From: Cladorhizidae sp. MBARI D1340-BT2
Taxonomy: Eukaryota; Porifera; Demospongiae; Poecilosclerida; Cladorhizidae
Direction of reading: 5' to 3'
NCBI GenBank assembly: GCA_028752905.1
Contig: JAQNBH010000012.1
Span: 27,661,816-27,725,815, forward strand
Length of the DNA: 64,000 nucleotides
Position 1 is the first letter of the stretch; each line of letters opens with the position of its first letter. Made by a program: the position numbers and the translations under genes. Below, one piece after another: positions 55,401 to 59,839 of the stretch. The notes beneath the pieces were generated by a model. The model made no database searches, was not told the origin of the DNA, and saw nothing but the letters and a program-made list of their open reading frames with translations.

Positions 55401-58073
55401 TTGTCAACCTACTTCAACCTGCCTCCACCCAGTGTGGTATTGGTCCAGTGTGTGCCCCCATAGAACTATTGTCAACCTACTTCAACCTGCCTCAACCCAG
55501 TGTGGTTATGGTCCAGTGTGTGTCTCCATAGAGCTATTGTCAACCTACTTCAACCTGCCTCAACCCAGTATGGTGTTGGTCCAGTGTGTGTCTCCATATA
55601 GCTATTGTCAACCTACTTCAACCTGCTTCAACCCAGTGTAGTGTTGGTCCAATGTGTGTCCCCATAGAGCTATTGTCAACCTACTTCAACCTGCCTCAAC
55701 CCAGTATCGGTCCAGTGTGTGTCCCCATAGAACTATTGTCAACCTGTACTTCAACCTACCTCAACCTAGTGTGGTGTTGGTCCAGTGTGTGTCCCCATAG
55801 AGCTATTGTCAACCTAGTTCAACCTACCTCGTGTGGTGTTGGTCCAGTGTGTGTCCCCATAGCAACCTACTTCAACCTGCCTCGACCCAGTGTGGTGTTG
55901 GTCCAGTGTGTGTCCCCATAGAGCTACTGTCAACCTACTTCAACCTGCCTCAACCCAGTGTGGTGTTGGTCCAGTGTATGCACCCATAGAGCTATTGTCA
56001 ACTTACTTCAACCTGCCTCAACTCAGTGTGCTGTTGGTCCCCACGGTGCGTCCCCATAGAGCTATTGTCAACCTACTTCAACCTGCCTCCACCCAGTGTG
56101 GTATTGGTCCAGTGTGTGCCCCCATAGAACTATTGTCAACCAACTTCAACCTGCCTCAACCCCGTGTGGTGTTGGTCCAGTGTGTGTCCCCATAGAGCTA
56201 TTGTCAACCTACTTCAACCTGCCTCCACCCAGTGTGGTGTTGGTCCAGTGTGTGTCCCCATAGAGCTATTGTCAACCTACTTCAACCTGCCTCAACCCAG
56301 TGTGGTGTTGGTCCAGTATGTGTCCCCATAGAGCTATTGTCAACCTACTTCAACCTGCCTCAACCCAGTGTGGTGTTGGTCCAGTGTGTGTCCCCATAGA
56401 GCTATTGGCAACCTACTTCAACCTGCCTCAACCCAGTGTGGTGTTGGTCCAGTGTGTGTCCCCATAGAGCTATTGGCAACCTACTTCAACCTGCCTCAAC
56501 CCAGTGTGATGTTGGTCCAGTGTGTGTCCACATAGAGCTATTGTCAACCTACTTCAACCTGCCTCCACCCAGTGTGGTGTTGGTCCAGTGTGTGTCCCCA
56601 TAGAGCTATTGGCAACCTACTTCAACCTGCCTCAACCCAGTGTGATGTTAGTCGAGTGTGTGTCCCCATAGAGCTATTGTCCACCTACTTCAAGCTGCCT
56701 CAACCCAGTGTGATGTTGGTCCAGTGTGTGTCCCCATAGAGCTATTGTCAACCTACTTCAACCTGCCTCAACCCAGTGTGATGTTGGTCCAGTGTGTGTC
56801 CCCATAGAGCTATTGTCCACCTACTTCAACCCAGTGTGGTGTTGGTCCAGTGTGTGTCCCCATAGAGCTATTGTCCACCTACTTCAACCTGCCTCAACCC
56901 AGTGTGGTGTTGGTCCAGTGTGTGTCCCCATAGAGCTATTGTCAACCTACTTCAACCTGCCTCCACCCAGTGTGGTGTTGGTCCAGTGTGTGTCCCCATA
57001 GAGCTATTGTCAACCTACTTCAACCTGCTTCACCCAGTGTGGTGTTGGTTCAGTGTGTGTCCCCATAGAGCTATTGTCAACTTACTTCAACCTGCCTCAA
57101 CCCAGTGTGGTGTTGGTCCAGTATGTGTCCCCATAGAGCTATTGTCAACCTACTTCTACCTGCCTCAACCCAGTGTGGTGTTGGTCCAGTATGTGTCCCC
57201 ATAGAGCTATTGGCAACCTACTTCAACCTGCCTCAACCCAGTGTGATGTTGGTCCAGTGTGTGTCCTATTGTCAACCTACTTCAAACCTGCCTCAACCCA
57301 GTGTGATGTTGGTCCAGTGTGTGTCCCCATAGAGCTATTGTCAACCTACTTCAAACCTGCCTCAACCCAGTGTGATGTTGGTCCGGTGTGTGTCCCCATA
57401 GAGCTATTGTCAACCTACTTCAGCCTGCCTCAACCCAGTGTGGTGTTGGCCCAGTGTGTGTCCCCATAGAGCTATTGTCAACCTACTTCAAACCTGCCTC
57501 AACCCAGTGTGATGTTGGTCCAGTGTGTGTCCCCATAGAGCTATTGTCAACCTACTTCAGCCTGCCTCAACCCAGTGTGGTGTTGGCTCAGTGTGTGTCC
57601 CCATAGAGCTATTGTCAACCTACTTCAACCTGCCTCAACCCAGTGTGGTGTTGGTCCAGTGTGTGTCCCCATAGAGCTATTGGCAACCTACTTCAACCTG
57701 CCTCAACCCAGTGTGATGTTGGTCCAGTGTGTGTCCTATTGTCAACCTACTTCAAACCTGCTCAACCCAGTGTGATGTTGGTCCAGTGTGTGTCCCCATA
57801 GAGCTATTGTCAACCTACTTCAAACCTGCCTCAACCCAGTGTGATGTTGGTCCAGTGTGTGTCCCCATAGAGCTATTGTCAACCTACTTCAACCTGCCTC
57901 CACCCAGTGTGGTGTTGGTCCAGTGTGTGTGTGTTTGTGTATTTGTGAACTGAAATGGGTGTGTCTTACCAAGGAGGCAGACATGGCCGCTGGTGCTTCT
58001 GCCCGTCATGGCAAGTGTTGCTAAACAGAATGGATATGCCTTGATGCTTGATGGGGTCCAGGCAGTCAGTGTG
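28320..58073 (-). CDS. PIKFYVE-like: PIKfyve/Fab1-type phosphoinositide kinase gene (partial, 12 exons placed)
   Basis: Phosphatidylinositol-3-phosphate 5-kinase, which makes PI(3,5)P2 on endosomes and lysosomes. Twelve minus-strand exons (listed separately) give about 740 residues. The C-terminal kinase domain aligns in order with animal PIKfyve: PIAIYEKEPTSIIAYALSS, FFCKVYLAEEF, GGKSHSAF, DDRFILKQ (ATP-site Lys), RPLALAKILGAYSIGFRNS, VFDLKGSMRSR, LLDENYL, IMDYSLL (catalytic Asp), DYVRTFTFDKRLEM (activation loop), PELYRKRF and KWSGLGMDF before the stop. Phases agree from 55154 to 35990. Anomalies: a phase mismatch between the 35990 and 32794 exons, a one-base frameshift in the last exon, and no visible exons for the Cys-rich middle between 57970 and 55154. 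The N-terminus lies beyond the window. Confidence 0.9.
28819..28831. repeat. Poly-C run
   Basis: Run of about 13 C, inside the last PIKfyve-like intron. Confidence 0.8.
29000..29266 (+). CDS. Unrecognised short ORF
   Basis: About 88 codons open from the preceding stop, with ELSNALYQLRNLFLDPVKHV, SKLSQHIAALFAKASEEAD and a C-terminal KPTTKPGITYDPRI. Composition is protein-like, but there is no ATG near the start and no upstream exon seen. It lies inside the PIKfyve-like intron on the opposite strand. It follows a block (28880-28990) containing AACGTTTCGACTAGATGCTC and TCTAGCCTTCATCAGG, the kind of sequence often seen at the ends of retroelements, so a transposon origin is possible. Confidence 0.25.
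   Translation, partial: FYYILEHSELSNALYQLRNLFLDPVKHVILGKGSAYNKNAYMCMCNIESKLSQHIAALFAKASEEADSYDKLKHKPTTKPGITYDPRI
29267..30610. other. No gene recognised
   Basis: Contains a short A/T palindrome-like tract at 29570-29610. Minus-strand frames at 30360-29800 (for example ESPLVDELEVFLLMKQAGVV and FKFAKDDQLENALHLCG) look like a broken protein, possibly a retroelement, but I cannot assign it. Confidence 0.3.
30610..31490 (+). mobile_element. Small gypsy-derived element F (LTR-gag-LTR)
   Basis: Two related flanks (30627-30736 and 31408-31487, sharing CCCAAGTTAGCCAGT and a GCAATA-TGT-TGG pattern) bracket a short gag remnant. After the left flank comes TTTTGGCGATGAGGATGG, the same primer-site-like sequence as in element A. 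Pol is absent, so this is an internally deleted or gag-only derivative of about 0.9 kb. Confidence 0.65.
30745..31200 (+). pseudogene. Gag remnant of element F
   Basis: Frames in order: VAAKYGTLPEFHPDCGSVRS, SKLTRFLMKRKQVYFSAV, FKPKPNIIGQRFNFYQRKQ and INKSITEFITALRKL. The last two correspond to HYCPKPSVIMQRYKFNSRV and SIADYVAALRQL in element A's gag. Interrupted by several stops. Confidence 0.75.
31600..31720. repeat. TA-rich microsatellite
   Basis: (TA)n with ACATACATATACTGTATATA interspersions; two near-identical halves around 31620-31680. The minus-strand tyrosine/isoleucine ORF across it is not a gene. Confidence 0.85.
31721..32631. other. Intron, no gene seen
   Basis: Intronic to the PIKfyve-like gene. 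Short near-repeats around CCCTTTACCAAT-AACATGG occur at 32480-32600. Confidence 0.4.
32632..32794 (-). CDS. PIKfyve-like exon: catalytic DYSLL segment
   Basis: Acceptor CTCTTTCTGCAG, donor ATGG/GTAAGG. Reads LSATPLYMCILTPKFVLMQA, DSEFLAQNSIMDYSLL and NAGMLVVGIM, matching the stretch from the N-x-x-PLY motif to the G-I-[IM]-D-Y motif. The Asp in IMDYSLL is the catalytic-loop Asp. The upstream exon (35990) ends with one base of a codon, while this exon begins in phase 0, so a small exon or an indel must lie between them; the intron holds the 25-bp minisatellite. Confidence 0.9.
33121..35523. repeat. 25-bp minisatellite, about 96 units
   Basis: Unit: CAAAAGCACCAGGATTGGGT plus GGGAA. Nearly homogeneous, with variants (CCGGGATT, GGATGGG, a run of 7-8 G, ACAACAGC, and a shortened unit GCACTGGGAAC). 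The same order of variants occurs at about 33960-34270 and 34800-35225, a 957-bp higher-order duplication. Because 25 is not a multiple of 3 and the unit lacks stops, several frames on both strands are open for ~800 codons; these are not genes. It sits in a PIKfyve-like intron. Confidence 0.97.
35570..35980. repeat. C-rich low-complexity stretch
   Basis: Plus strand rich in CACCCCTCCACA-like words without a fixed period. Directly follows the 25-bp array, intronic. Confidence 0.6.
35990..36083 (-). CDS. PIKfyve-like exon: DLKGS segment
   Basis: Acceptor TTGCTGTTGTTGCAG, donor AACT/GTAAGT. Reads VFDLKGSMRSRYVDPSKDNS then GDVLLDENYLN. The DLKGS motif is diagnostic of PIP5K/PIKfyve kinases. Ends with one base of the next codon. 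Confidence 0.93.
36182..36310 (-). CDS. PIKfyve-like exon: AKILG segment
   Basis: Acceptor CTCTCTTACCCTTCAG, donor AAGG/GTATGT. Reads RPLALAKILGAYSIGFRNS, then KRMDAVVMENLLYNHSIAR; exactly 43 codons, phase 0 at both ends. Very close to the animal PIKfyve sequence at this position. Confidence 0.95.
36668..36857. repeat. Inverted-repeat segment shared with 47.09-47.14 kb
   Basis: Arms at 36704-36725 (GCCAACATTTCAACTGAAATGC) and 36781-36803 (AGCATTTCGGTTGAAATGTTGGC) are almost perfectly complementary. Outside the arms, 36668-36689 is the reverse complement of 47087-47108 (AGCTGATAGAAAGAGAAAT), and 36829-36857 matches 47115-47141 (AACATTTGATGATGTC). This resembles the ends of a retroelement, possibly Penelope-like, with its body gone. 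Confidence 0.55.
36953..37175. repeat. Degenerate ~27-bp tandem repeat
   Basis: About eight irregular units around CATGTCCAGTATGACTGAAG and AGCACAC. Intronic. Confidence 0.75.
37270..37415 (-). CDS. PIKfyve-like exon: ATP-site lysine
   Basis: Acceptor CATAAATGTGTAG. Reads D/DRFILKQIKSIEISAFEDFA and PRYLDYVTKALEEK; the Lys in ILKQ is the ATP-binding Lys. The 3' limit is inferred: donor ATACAG/GTTGAG keeps phase 0 and adds a basic insert (ARKKRRRRRESGIQ) absent from other animals; an unusual GC donor right after EEK would remove it. Confidence 0.85.
37751..37933 (-). CDS. PIKfyve-like exon: G-loop
   Basis: Acceptor TTTTCATTCCTAAAG, donor GGCAG/GTATGT. Reads FSNMDKTASFFCKVYLAEEF, RQLREKIFP, EDRFIRSLTRCVKYDAKGGK and SHSAFCKVA, matching the start of the PIKfyve kinase domain (F-Y-C-R-L-Y-x-A-x-E-F and G-G-K-S). 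Phase fits both neighbours. Confidence 0.95.
37934..38346. other. Intron, nothing else seen
   Basis: Plain intronic sequence up to the target duplication of the LTR element. Confidence 0.5.
38352..38640 (-). repeat. 3' LTR (element sense)
   Basis: 289 bp, TGTTGTGGATC...ATCCCTAACA on the plus strand. No difference from 43341-43629 found by eye. Contains the last ~29 codons and the stop codon of the gag-pol frame. Confidence 0.97.
38552..43288 (-). CDS. Gag-pol polyprotein, order GAG-PR-IN-RT-RH
   Basis: 1578 residues, no internal stop. Residues 1-150: Glu/Lys/Arg-rich coiled coil; ~150-320: capsid-like helices; ~380-395: one zinc knuckle CFHCHEYGHIAKMC; ~428: protease motif ILDSGCQMTQ (DSG). 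~690-733: integrase finger with His pair (HISPLASHRG) and CKRCQVC; core Asp ~763 (AMDMIGPLP), Asp ~820 (LTDRGSNF), Glu ~857 (DGMVERYNG); GPY-like module near 985 (LSAKWKGPYTVERV). ~1110-1340: RT with CIDYRKLN, LDLAKGYWQV, MPFGLVGAPATFQ and YMDD (~1264). ~1400-1525: RNase H with LQTDASDIGIGAVL, ERECLAIVDGV and VTDHNCLKYL. The frame runs through the polypurine tract and ends inside the 3' LTR. All catalytic residues are present. Confidence 0.96.
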   Translation of the reverse strand: MEKKVTRSNKEAESQGELAQMMAMMMKMQMESLDQMDKRAAEERKQREDEEREYRQQKEVKKEAWRIRKEITEKAQREIEEERRIQREEEAKKQKYLDDDRKERELQQQMCIADRQLAQGKRIAEENQKAQEERDHSHRTRSIPPITKLTDGTLIEEFLQTFEDHMQIAGVDKIYWTTHLTPVLDEKSLHFQNSLPLEEKRDFDSLCNQLITFHGIDADFYRKKWQEISKGNDTYQEVGQKIHQLANLWTKTLDSKEQVLDLFIREKMIEIMDGATAQWVRQQDPKTHREMGVLADRFVRSAVEKKEPQREQSRWPRQQSEWSRPRFERREYKPSFPQPPPWRSAGDSGYRQPAGPPPAGPQPSQQSQGANRPPAFDPIKGPRCFHCHEYGHIAKMCPSKACMMAGSLLEQMRTTAGKINGQETSKMILDSGCQMTQVHPRMIPRQFQRGRPTRIRCCHGDVKTLSTTTVSIQVLGRSTEIPVTVNPDIPGDALIGLDILDMGESGQSYMAIRKKRPRRQKKRWMTGLTTSSSSGSDLPHSSGGETDPHMSDEVGSSGDDQRSSSGETEQEKVMEKSEWDMEGMPQWEPEMFLQTKKRNVMTRAQKRQERLVHAMRWAASVDVVDGGNAEMRKAQWEDLSLRRVWRALETEGSPYTLEKGLLYRMPREGQTEMATKALVLPSPYREKVLRLAHISPLASHRGRNTTTQEVMRNFTWPGLRQDVADLCKRCQVCQKTVTRVPRKAKLVPLPIIETPFKRIAMDMIGPLPRTTEGHRFILTIVDYASRYPDAIPMQGTTSEEVAEALLTYISRVGIPEEILTDRGSNFTSDLMRQLYSRLGIKGIKTSAYHPETDGMVERYNGTLKAGLRKFTDRFPGEWHLSLPYVLFASRCAVHQTLGFSPFELIFGRQPRGPLDVVREQWEDPEKSAPSVVHFMTKTYERLEEAKTIAMEMEQKCKDRMVTWYDQKARNRSFVEGDLVLVLLPSTTDKLSAKWKGPYTVERVLSSTTYRIEIPNQRVNRRTYHVNMLARWESPSAVCLFGAHDSLEEEKEFPQWDEDRTVKQEDINLGTELDKEMREAMQGEVRRHMRESEGKTGRTELIKMRIKTGDESPVSSPPYRLPQARKAVVKDEIAEMLREGIIEPSHSPWAAPIVLVGKKDGGVRMCIDYRKLNSKTVPDPFPIPRIEDLLDEISNARFITTLDLAKGYWQVPMDEESVEKTAFSTEFGKYHFKVMPFGLVGAPATFQRLMNGVFGDLPTGVSVYMDDVAIYSTTWEEHLRLVREVLNRLEKAGLKIKLKKCHFGMTECMYLGHRIGKGLVHPDAAKVSAIQEFKRPVRKKDVRAFLGLTGYYRRFVPHYSEIAVPLTDMTGKNEPDKLKWEEKHQKAFDRLRRALQEETVVKAPDTSRPFLLQTDASDIGIGAVLSQEDDSGTDNPVAYFSRKLKAAERNYATVERECLAIVDGVRHFQVYLVGVPFTVVTDHNCLKYLQTMRDSGGRLMRWALRLQPFDYRVVHRPGRENGNADGLSRQAWQMEEEPEIVTSLQGERGGVLGIHQDPQQQTDSQQPATPTQKIGAKEL
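38641..38658 (-). promoter_or_regulatory. Polypurine tract
   Basis: Minus strand AGGGAGAGAGGGGAGGAG, 18 purines abutting the 3' LTR, the primer for plus-strand DNA synthesis. It also encodes residues of the polyprotein (GERGGV region), so it is under two constraints. Confidence 0.85.
43323..43340 (-). promoter_or_regulatory. Primer-binding-site region
   Basis: Directly inside the 5' LTR the minus strand reads CTGGTGGCAGCGGCGCCG; a TGG one base after the LTR is the expected start of a tRNA-complementary site. I do not assign the tRNA. Confidence 0.6.
43341..43629 (-). repeat. 5' LTR (element sense)
   Basis: 289 bp, identical to the other LTR by eye. On the minus strand it reads TGTTAGGGAT...CCACAACA and is followed by the primer-binding region. 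Confidence 0.97.
43506..43514 (-). promoter_or_regulatory. TATA box candidate in 5' LTR
   Basis: Minus strand TATAAATAG within CGAACTATAAATAGAAC; the same motif is at 38517-38525 in the other LTR. Probable start-site element for the retrotransposon transcript. Confidence 0.55.
43890..44802 (+). CDS. Unrecognised two-exon ORF inside the PIKfyve-like intron
   Basis: Exon 1 (from about 43890, after a possible acceptor CTACACAG, to 44204) reads YEGYRRSVTRKKISENADHC, FQAVKINFGGSQVLDKDF, a Gly run encoded by 12 G, and an acidic end (SDDLDGDEITSDEESIQ). Donor ATTCA/GTGAGT and acceptor TTCTGTTATTTAG (44672) join in phase to MMLKAHRAYYSNPNDALLQS, NRWNSLRHHSIASEYQLEKL and a TAG at 44800. Roughly 150 residues visible; the start is not. 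I recognise no domain. It lies on the strand opposite the host gene, 250 bp from the LTR element. Alternatives: a transposon-derived gene or a decaying pseudogene. Confidence 0.45.
44960..45185. repeat. 43-bp tandem repeat, about five units
   Basis: Units around CAGTAGCTATCTACATCACC and ACAGCTCAATGGCTGCTTGA, the last two diverged. Intronic. Confidence 0.85.
45533..45724. repeat. 16-bp minisatellite, about 12 units
   Basis: Unit CATCATTGTCGGTCAA, changing to TCAGTCAA in the right-hand units. No stop in any plus frame, giving short spurious ORFs. Confidence 0.95.
45815..45906 (-). pseudogene. Gypsy RNase H scrap
   Basis: Minus strand KLYSTYLWAKECLAIVYALT matches the RNase H N-Y-S-x-x-x-K-E-C-L-A-I-V-x-A-L motif. 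About 30 codons only. Confidence 0.6.
45910..46105. repeat. 98-bp tandem duplication across an exon-intron junction
   Basis: 45910-46007 and 46008-46105 differ at one base. The unit contains the last ~60 bases of the 46044-46459 exon and its donor TTTAG/GTAAGG, so the donor exists twice, at 46044 and at 45946. Use of the second donor would retain one 98-base unit and shift the frame. Confidence 0.95.
46044..46459 (-). CDS. PIKfyve-like exon: linker before the kinase domain
   Basis: Acceptor CTCCTTTGCAG, donor TTTAG/GTAAGG. Completes a Leu codon from the previous exon and reads KRHLSEVDKTT, a Thr run (repeated ACC), SSKGFFSELKKKGSAINIFS, a Ser-rich part and SRGHISL. Low complexity, as in the variable linker of animal PIKfyve; the joint to FSNMDKTASFF of the next exon is in phase. 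Confidence 0.85.
46489..46669. mobile_element. 181-bp MITE with 16-bp perfect TIRs
   Basis: Left GCAGGGTTTCATTTAG (46489-46504), right CTAAATGAAACCCTGC (46654-46669). The interior is non-coding with G and C homopolymer runs. A 3-bp flank ATA is present on both sides but may be chance. It lies 29 bp from the acceptor of the 46459 exon. Confidence 0.75.
46743..46758. repeat. Poly-G run
   Basis: About 14-15 G following GTGTGTG. Intronic. Confidence 0.85.
46846..46962. repeat. (CAA)n microsatellite
   Basis: AACAACAACAAAGAC-type units with interruptions. Confidence 0.9.
47349..47690. repeat. 23-bp minisatellite, about 14 units
   Basis: Unit GTGCCTACATGTAGGGTGTT plus TGG, with two truncated units (GTGCAGGATGTTTGG). 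Intronic. Confidence 0.95.
47691..48090. other. Intron, nothing recognised
   Basis: AT-rich spacer between two minisatellites. Confidence 0.5.
48098..48925. repeat. CAA/ATCA-rich minisatellite
   Basis: Interleaved units of about 24 bp around AATCAATACAATCATCAACA with a longer period marked by AAAAACAGTAAGTCAATGCA recurring roughly every 90-115 bp. Encodes spurious Gln/Asn/Ser ORFs. Confidence 0.92.
49018..49291 (-). CDS. PIKfyve-like exon: EPSSIIAYALS segment
   Basis: Acceptor GGACTCTTGCAG, donor AAATT/GTAAGT. Reads GRADRKAARDKNRLSVISRP, FQRLPPPFEYNEHHTMHNHS, IFPIAIYEKEPTSIIAYALS and SRDYAAELKALTEKKG. The E-K-E-P-[ST]-S-I-I-A-[YF]-A-L-S block is a hallmark of animal PIKfyve. In phase with both neighbours. 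Confidence 0.94.
49412..49730. repeat. 63-bp tandem repeat, five units
   Basis: Unit contains CCAATCTATTGAACATTCAG and GTGGATTACTATCAACACAA. Since 63 is a multiple of 3, each strand has an open frame of 21-residue repeats; not treated as a gene. Confidence 0.95.
49919..50060. repeat. Degenerate ATTCC-type satellite
   Basis: Irregular TCCATTCTATTCCATT words over 140 bp. Intronic. Confidence 0.8.
50061..50342. other. Intron, nothing recognised
   Basis: No repeat or coding signal noted. Confidence 0.4.
50343..50650. repeat. ~63-66-bp tandem repeat, five units
   Basis: Units contain AACTAGACCAGGTAAGCTTC and ATGGACAACAGGAAACTGAT. Unit starts at 50397, 50460, 50525 and 50591, plus a partial first unit. 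Each carries CAGGTAAG on the plus strand, a donor-like word. Confidence 0.9.
50660..51665. repeat. 26-bp minisatellite, about 38 units
   Basis: Unit AATACACACAAACAGTAGTG plus AAGTAC, with GAAGT/GCAGT/TACAGT variants. All minus-strand frames are open (Cys/Tyr/Val/Leu-rich), giving spurious ORFs, one fused to the real exon at 51673. The array abuts the donor of that exon. Confidence 0.96.
51673..51939 (-). CDS. PIKfyve-like exon: low-complexity middle
   Basis: Acceptor CTGCTTCCTTGCAG, donor GGAG/GTATGT. Reads EQEGRDDPTKYYLLDPCLIT, a Ser/Gly run, and NTLSSAAETFTDG. Not conserved by family, but phase links it to both sides, and the joined product leads into the conserved PIAIYEKEP block. Confidence 0.75.
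52489..52562 (-). other. Exon-like stretch, not fitted
   Basis: Acceptor CAATTTTTTTTCCAG and donor GACAT/GTAAGC frame a 74-base open stretch (DDPYAMIRADIIGFSLVYEL). Joining it to the 51939 exon creates a TAG at the junction, so it does not fit the gene model; it may be an alternative or chance exon. Confidence 0.25.
52812..52871 (-). CDS. PIKfyve-like small exon
   Basis: Acceptor CATGTGCAG (a second CAG three bases on), donor CCGGAG/GTCAGG. Reads SYGDQHSSSSTVLREEISG; phase fits 54943 upstream (AT/C) and 51939 downstream (G/AG). Splice phase is the main support. Confidence 0.6.
52935..53195. repeat. (TATG)n microsatellite
   Basis: TATGTATG tracts with GTGTATA interruptions. ORFs over it are artefacts. 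Confidence 0.95.
53201..53335. repeat. Two ~83-bp tandem copies
   Basis: ACAGAGCATTAAATGGCC followed by TATGAACCTACAACTATT at 53201 and again at 53284. Confidence 0.85.
53336..54100. other. Intron, nothing recognised
   Basis: Short frames only; a doubled GCCGTATATA at 53629-53650. Confidence 0.4.
54109..54339 (-). CDS. Unrecognised ORF, possible transposon N-terminus
   Basis: 76-codon minus-strand frame with MATKVLAIVGKTTGQGLRL, MYTITNVEEFFKEEKRKRKS and LVRQSVREIGEGRQ. The pattern hydrophobic-x-x-FF-x-E-x-basic-S resembles the N-terminal helix of some Tc1/IS630-like transposases, a weak impression only. It does not fit the phase of the surrounding PIKfyve-like exons. Confidence 0.25.
   Translation of the reverse strand: MRIMLKRKSEVSVMATKVLAIVGKTTGQGLRLTSQSMYTITNVEEFFKEEKRKRKSLVRQSVREIGEGRQDNLRRQ
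54943..55154 (-). CDS. PIKfyve-like exon: acidic linker
   Basis: Acceptor TTTGTCACATCAG, donor TACAT/GTAAGT. Reads GEPLLEPSSSSLMPSTETLI, MSPAHGDNTVRLLEADDD, a Glu/Gly-rich acidic run and VNQTVKKMY. Begins in phase 0, which does not match the 57970 exon end (phase 2), so at least one exon is missing in between. Confidence 0.7.
55256..57935. repeat. 68-bp minisatellite, about 39 units
   Basis: Unit contains TCCAGTGTGTGTCCCCATAG, AGCTATTGTCAACCTACTTC and AACCTGCCTCAACCCAGTGT. Variants (GATGTTGG, TTGGCAACC, deletions of CCCATAGAGC) recur in blocks: a pattern at about 57205-57420 reappears at about 57685-57870, so parts were duplicated together. It fills nearly the whole intron between 57970 and 55154. 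Confidence 0.96.
57970..58073 (-). CDS. PIKfyve-like exon: HQ-x-I-x-x-LFS segment
   Basis: Acceptor GTGTTTGTTTCCAG, donor CCTTG/GTAAGA; 34 codons plus two bases. Reads HTDCLDPIKHQGISILFSNT and GQKHQRPCLPPW, matching the animal PIKfyve stretch D-P-x-x-H-Q-x-I-x-[VI]-L-F-S...P-C-[VL]-x-P-W just before M-E-F-Y-G-K-N-D. The expected next exon (M-E-F-Y-G-K-N-D and the Cys-rich part) is not found before 55154. Confidence 0.85.
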
Positions 58074-59463
58074 CTGGAAACAAACACGGGAATGGAATGT
58101 AGAATACATTTATGATCCCAACACAAAAAATATATACCTATGCACGCCAAAAAAATACGAATTTAAAAACCAGGATATTTGACATGCATCGTACATAGCT
58201 GTTTCGTTAATTAATAAATTGGTAAGGTGGTCCTGTATGTAAATGAGGGTCGGTTAAGTCTTCTTTTGAAGAATGTTTATTCCTTCTTGTCGACAGGCCA
58301 ACAAATATACACGCATTTAGACCAAAACCACTTCATGAATATAATTAATTTAATCATGCCTATTTGCAACACTGGTTGTTAATGTAATTAACGCATATGC
58401 TGGGAGACTTGATAACAGATATTGAGGTTATGATTAGTCTAAGTCTCTGCCTCATCGTCTGTAGGTGGTACACGAGCACTATTGTCTGGATTGGAGATTG
58501 CCTCGGCCATATTAGTCTTCACAAACCCGTTCTTGCAGATCTCAAGGCGGCCCCTGCTGACTGGCTGACTGTTCTGATGGGTGATCAATGTCTTCATCAT
58601 GCACAATCACATGATTTCATCATCTCAAGTATTTGTTTGTGAAAGATTTTTACCTAGCTATAAAATATCACTCGCCTTAGTCATATTAATTAAGTTGGTC
58701 TGCATATGGGATAGGTAGATGTGCAGTATACCCTACCTTAGTGGTCGTCCTCGCTTCCTCCGTAGAATGACAGTAACTTCATGAAAAACATTACAGTATA
58801 TATCACACGAGGAGAGACTTCTTTTTCCTACAAGATTCGAACAGTACTCTCTCGTAGATCACAACCTCACTTGTGAAGTGTCCCCTTGCTGAGGCTGTTC
58901 AATGGCATTGAAGTTTACTTTCTAATCCTCGCATGACTCATGATCCTCAGAATGCACAAGTGGCCTTGCGCTTGCAGTGGATTATGGAAACTTTCATTGG
59001 AGTAGGTCAGCCACACATTTGCTGGCCGCAGCTATAGATTTTTCCGACATCTCGGCCTCCTCTGCAGATTGGTAGAGATCTAGTCTTTGTAAAATACTGA
59101 AGTTGAAGCTCTTTAACTACCGCAGGTCATGGAATCTACCAGTAGGAACACTGAAGGATGCTCATGTTGAAGCTCTTTAGCTGCCGCAGGTCTTGCCAGT
59201 AGGAGGAACACTGAGCATGCTCATCTTTAGCTGCTGCCTGTTCTTCTCACTGGCTGTAATCACATCATGGAACATCACGTAGCTGGTGATTTAATCCTTG
59301 CTCGCGCAGCCAGTTCACATGAATTCACATGAGTTAGATGCAGGCATGAGTTCCAAGATTTACTGTAGTTTGCCTGGCATGTCAATGGCCAACTCTTGGA
59401 GAGTGCAGTGCAGCTGTATGCACTGCCAGGGTCCAATAGGGTCACACCATATTTATGTAGCTG
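58074..59463. other. No exon recognised
   Basis: Probably intronic to the PIKfyve-like gene. Two near-copies of GTTGAAGCTCTTTA-CTGCCGCAGGTC lie at 59101-59200. A plus-strand 81-codon frame at 58397-58642 has no recognisable motif. Confidence 0.35.
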
Positions 59464-59827
59464 TTCATATATTCCTAGTTGTCTAGTATATATATACATA
59501 TAGTCTTCATATATTCCTAGTTGTCTAGGTATATATACATGTAGTCTTCATATATTCCTAGTTGTCTAGGTATATATACATGTAGTCTTCATATATTCCT
59601 AGTTGTCTAGGTATATATACATGTAGTCTTCATATATTCCTAGTTGTCTAGGTATATATACATGTAGTCTTCATATATTCCTAGTTGTCTAGGTATATAT
59701 ACATGTAGTCTTCATATATTCCTAGTTGTCTAGGTATATATACATGTAGTCTTCATATATTCCTAGTTGTCTAGGTATATATACATGTAGTCTTCATATA
59801 TTCCTAGTTGTTTATGTATATATACAT
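59464..59827. repeat. 41-bp minisatellite, left block
   Basis: About nine units: CATGTAGTCTTCATATATTC, CTAGTTGTCTAGGTATATAT, A. The array continues at 62782-63154, with CATGCAGTC more frequent there, and is split by the transposon in between. Confidence 0.96.
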
Positions 59828-59839
59828 GGGCCAGGTCAG

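Noticed and set aside
55256..57935. Series of ORFs with repeated CPHRAIVNLLQPASTQ
   Set aside because: Translations of the 68-bp minisatellite in shifting frames.
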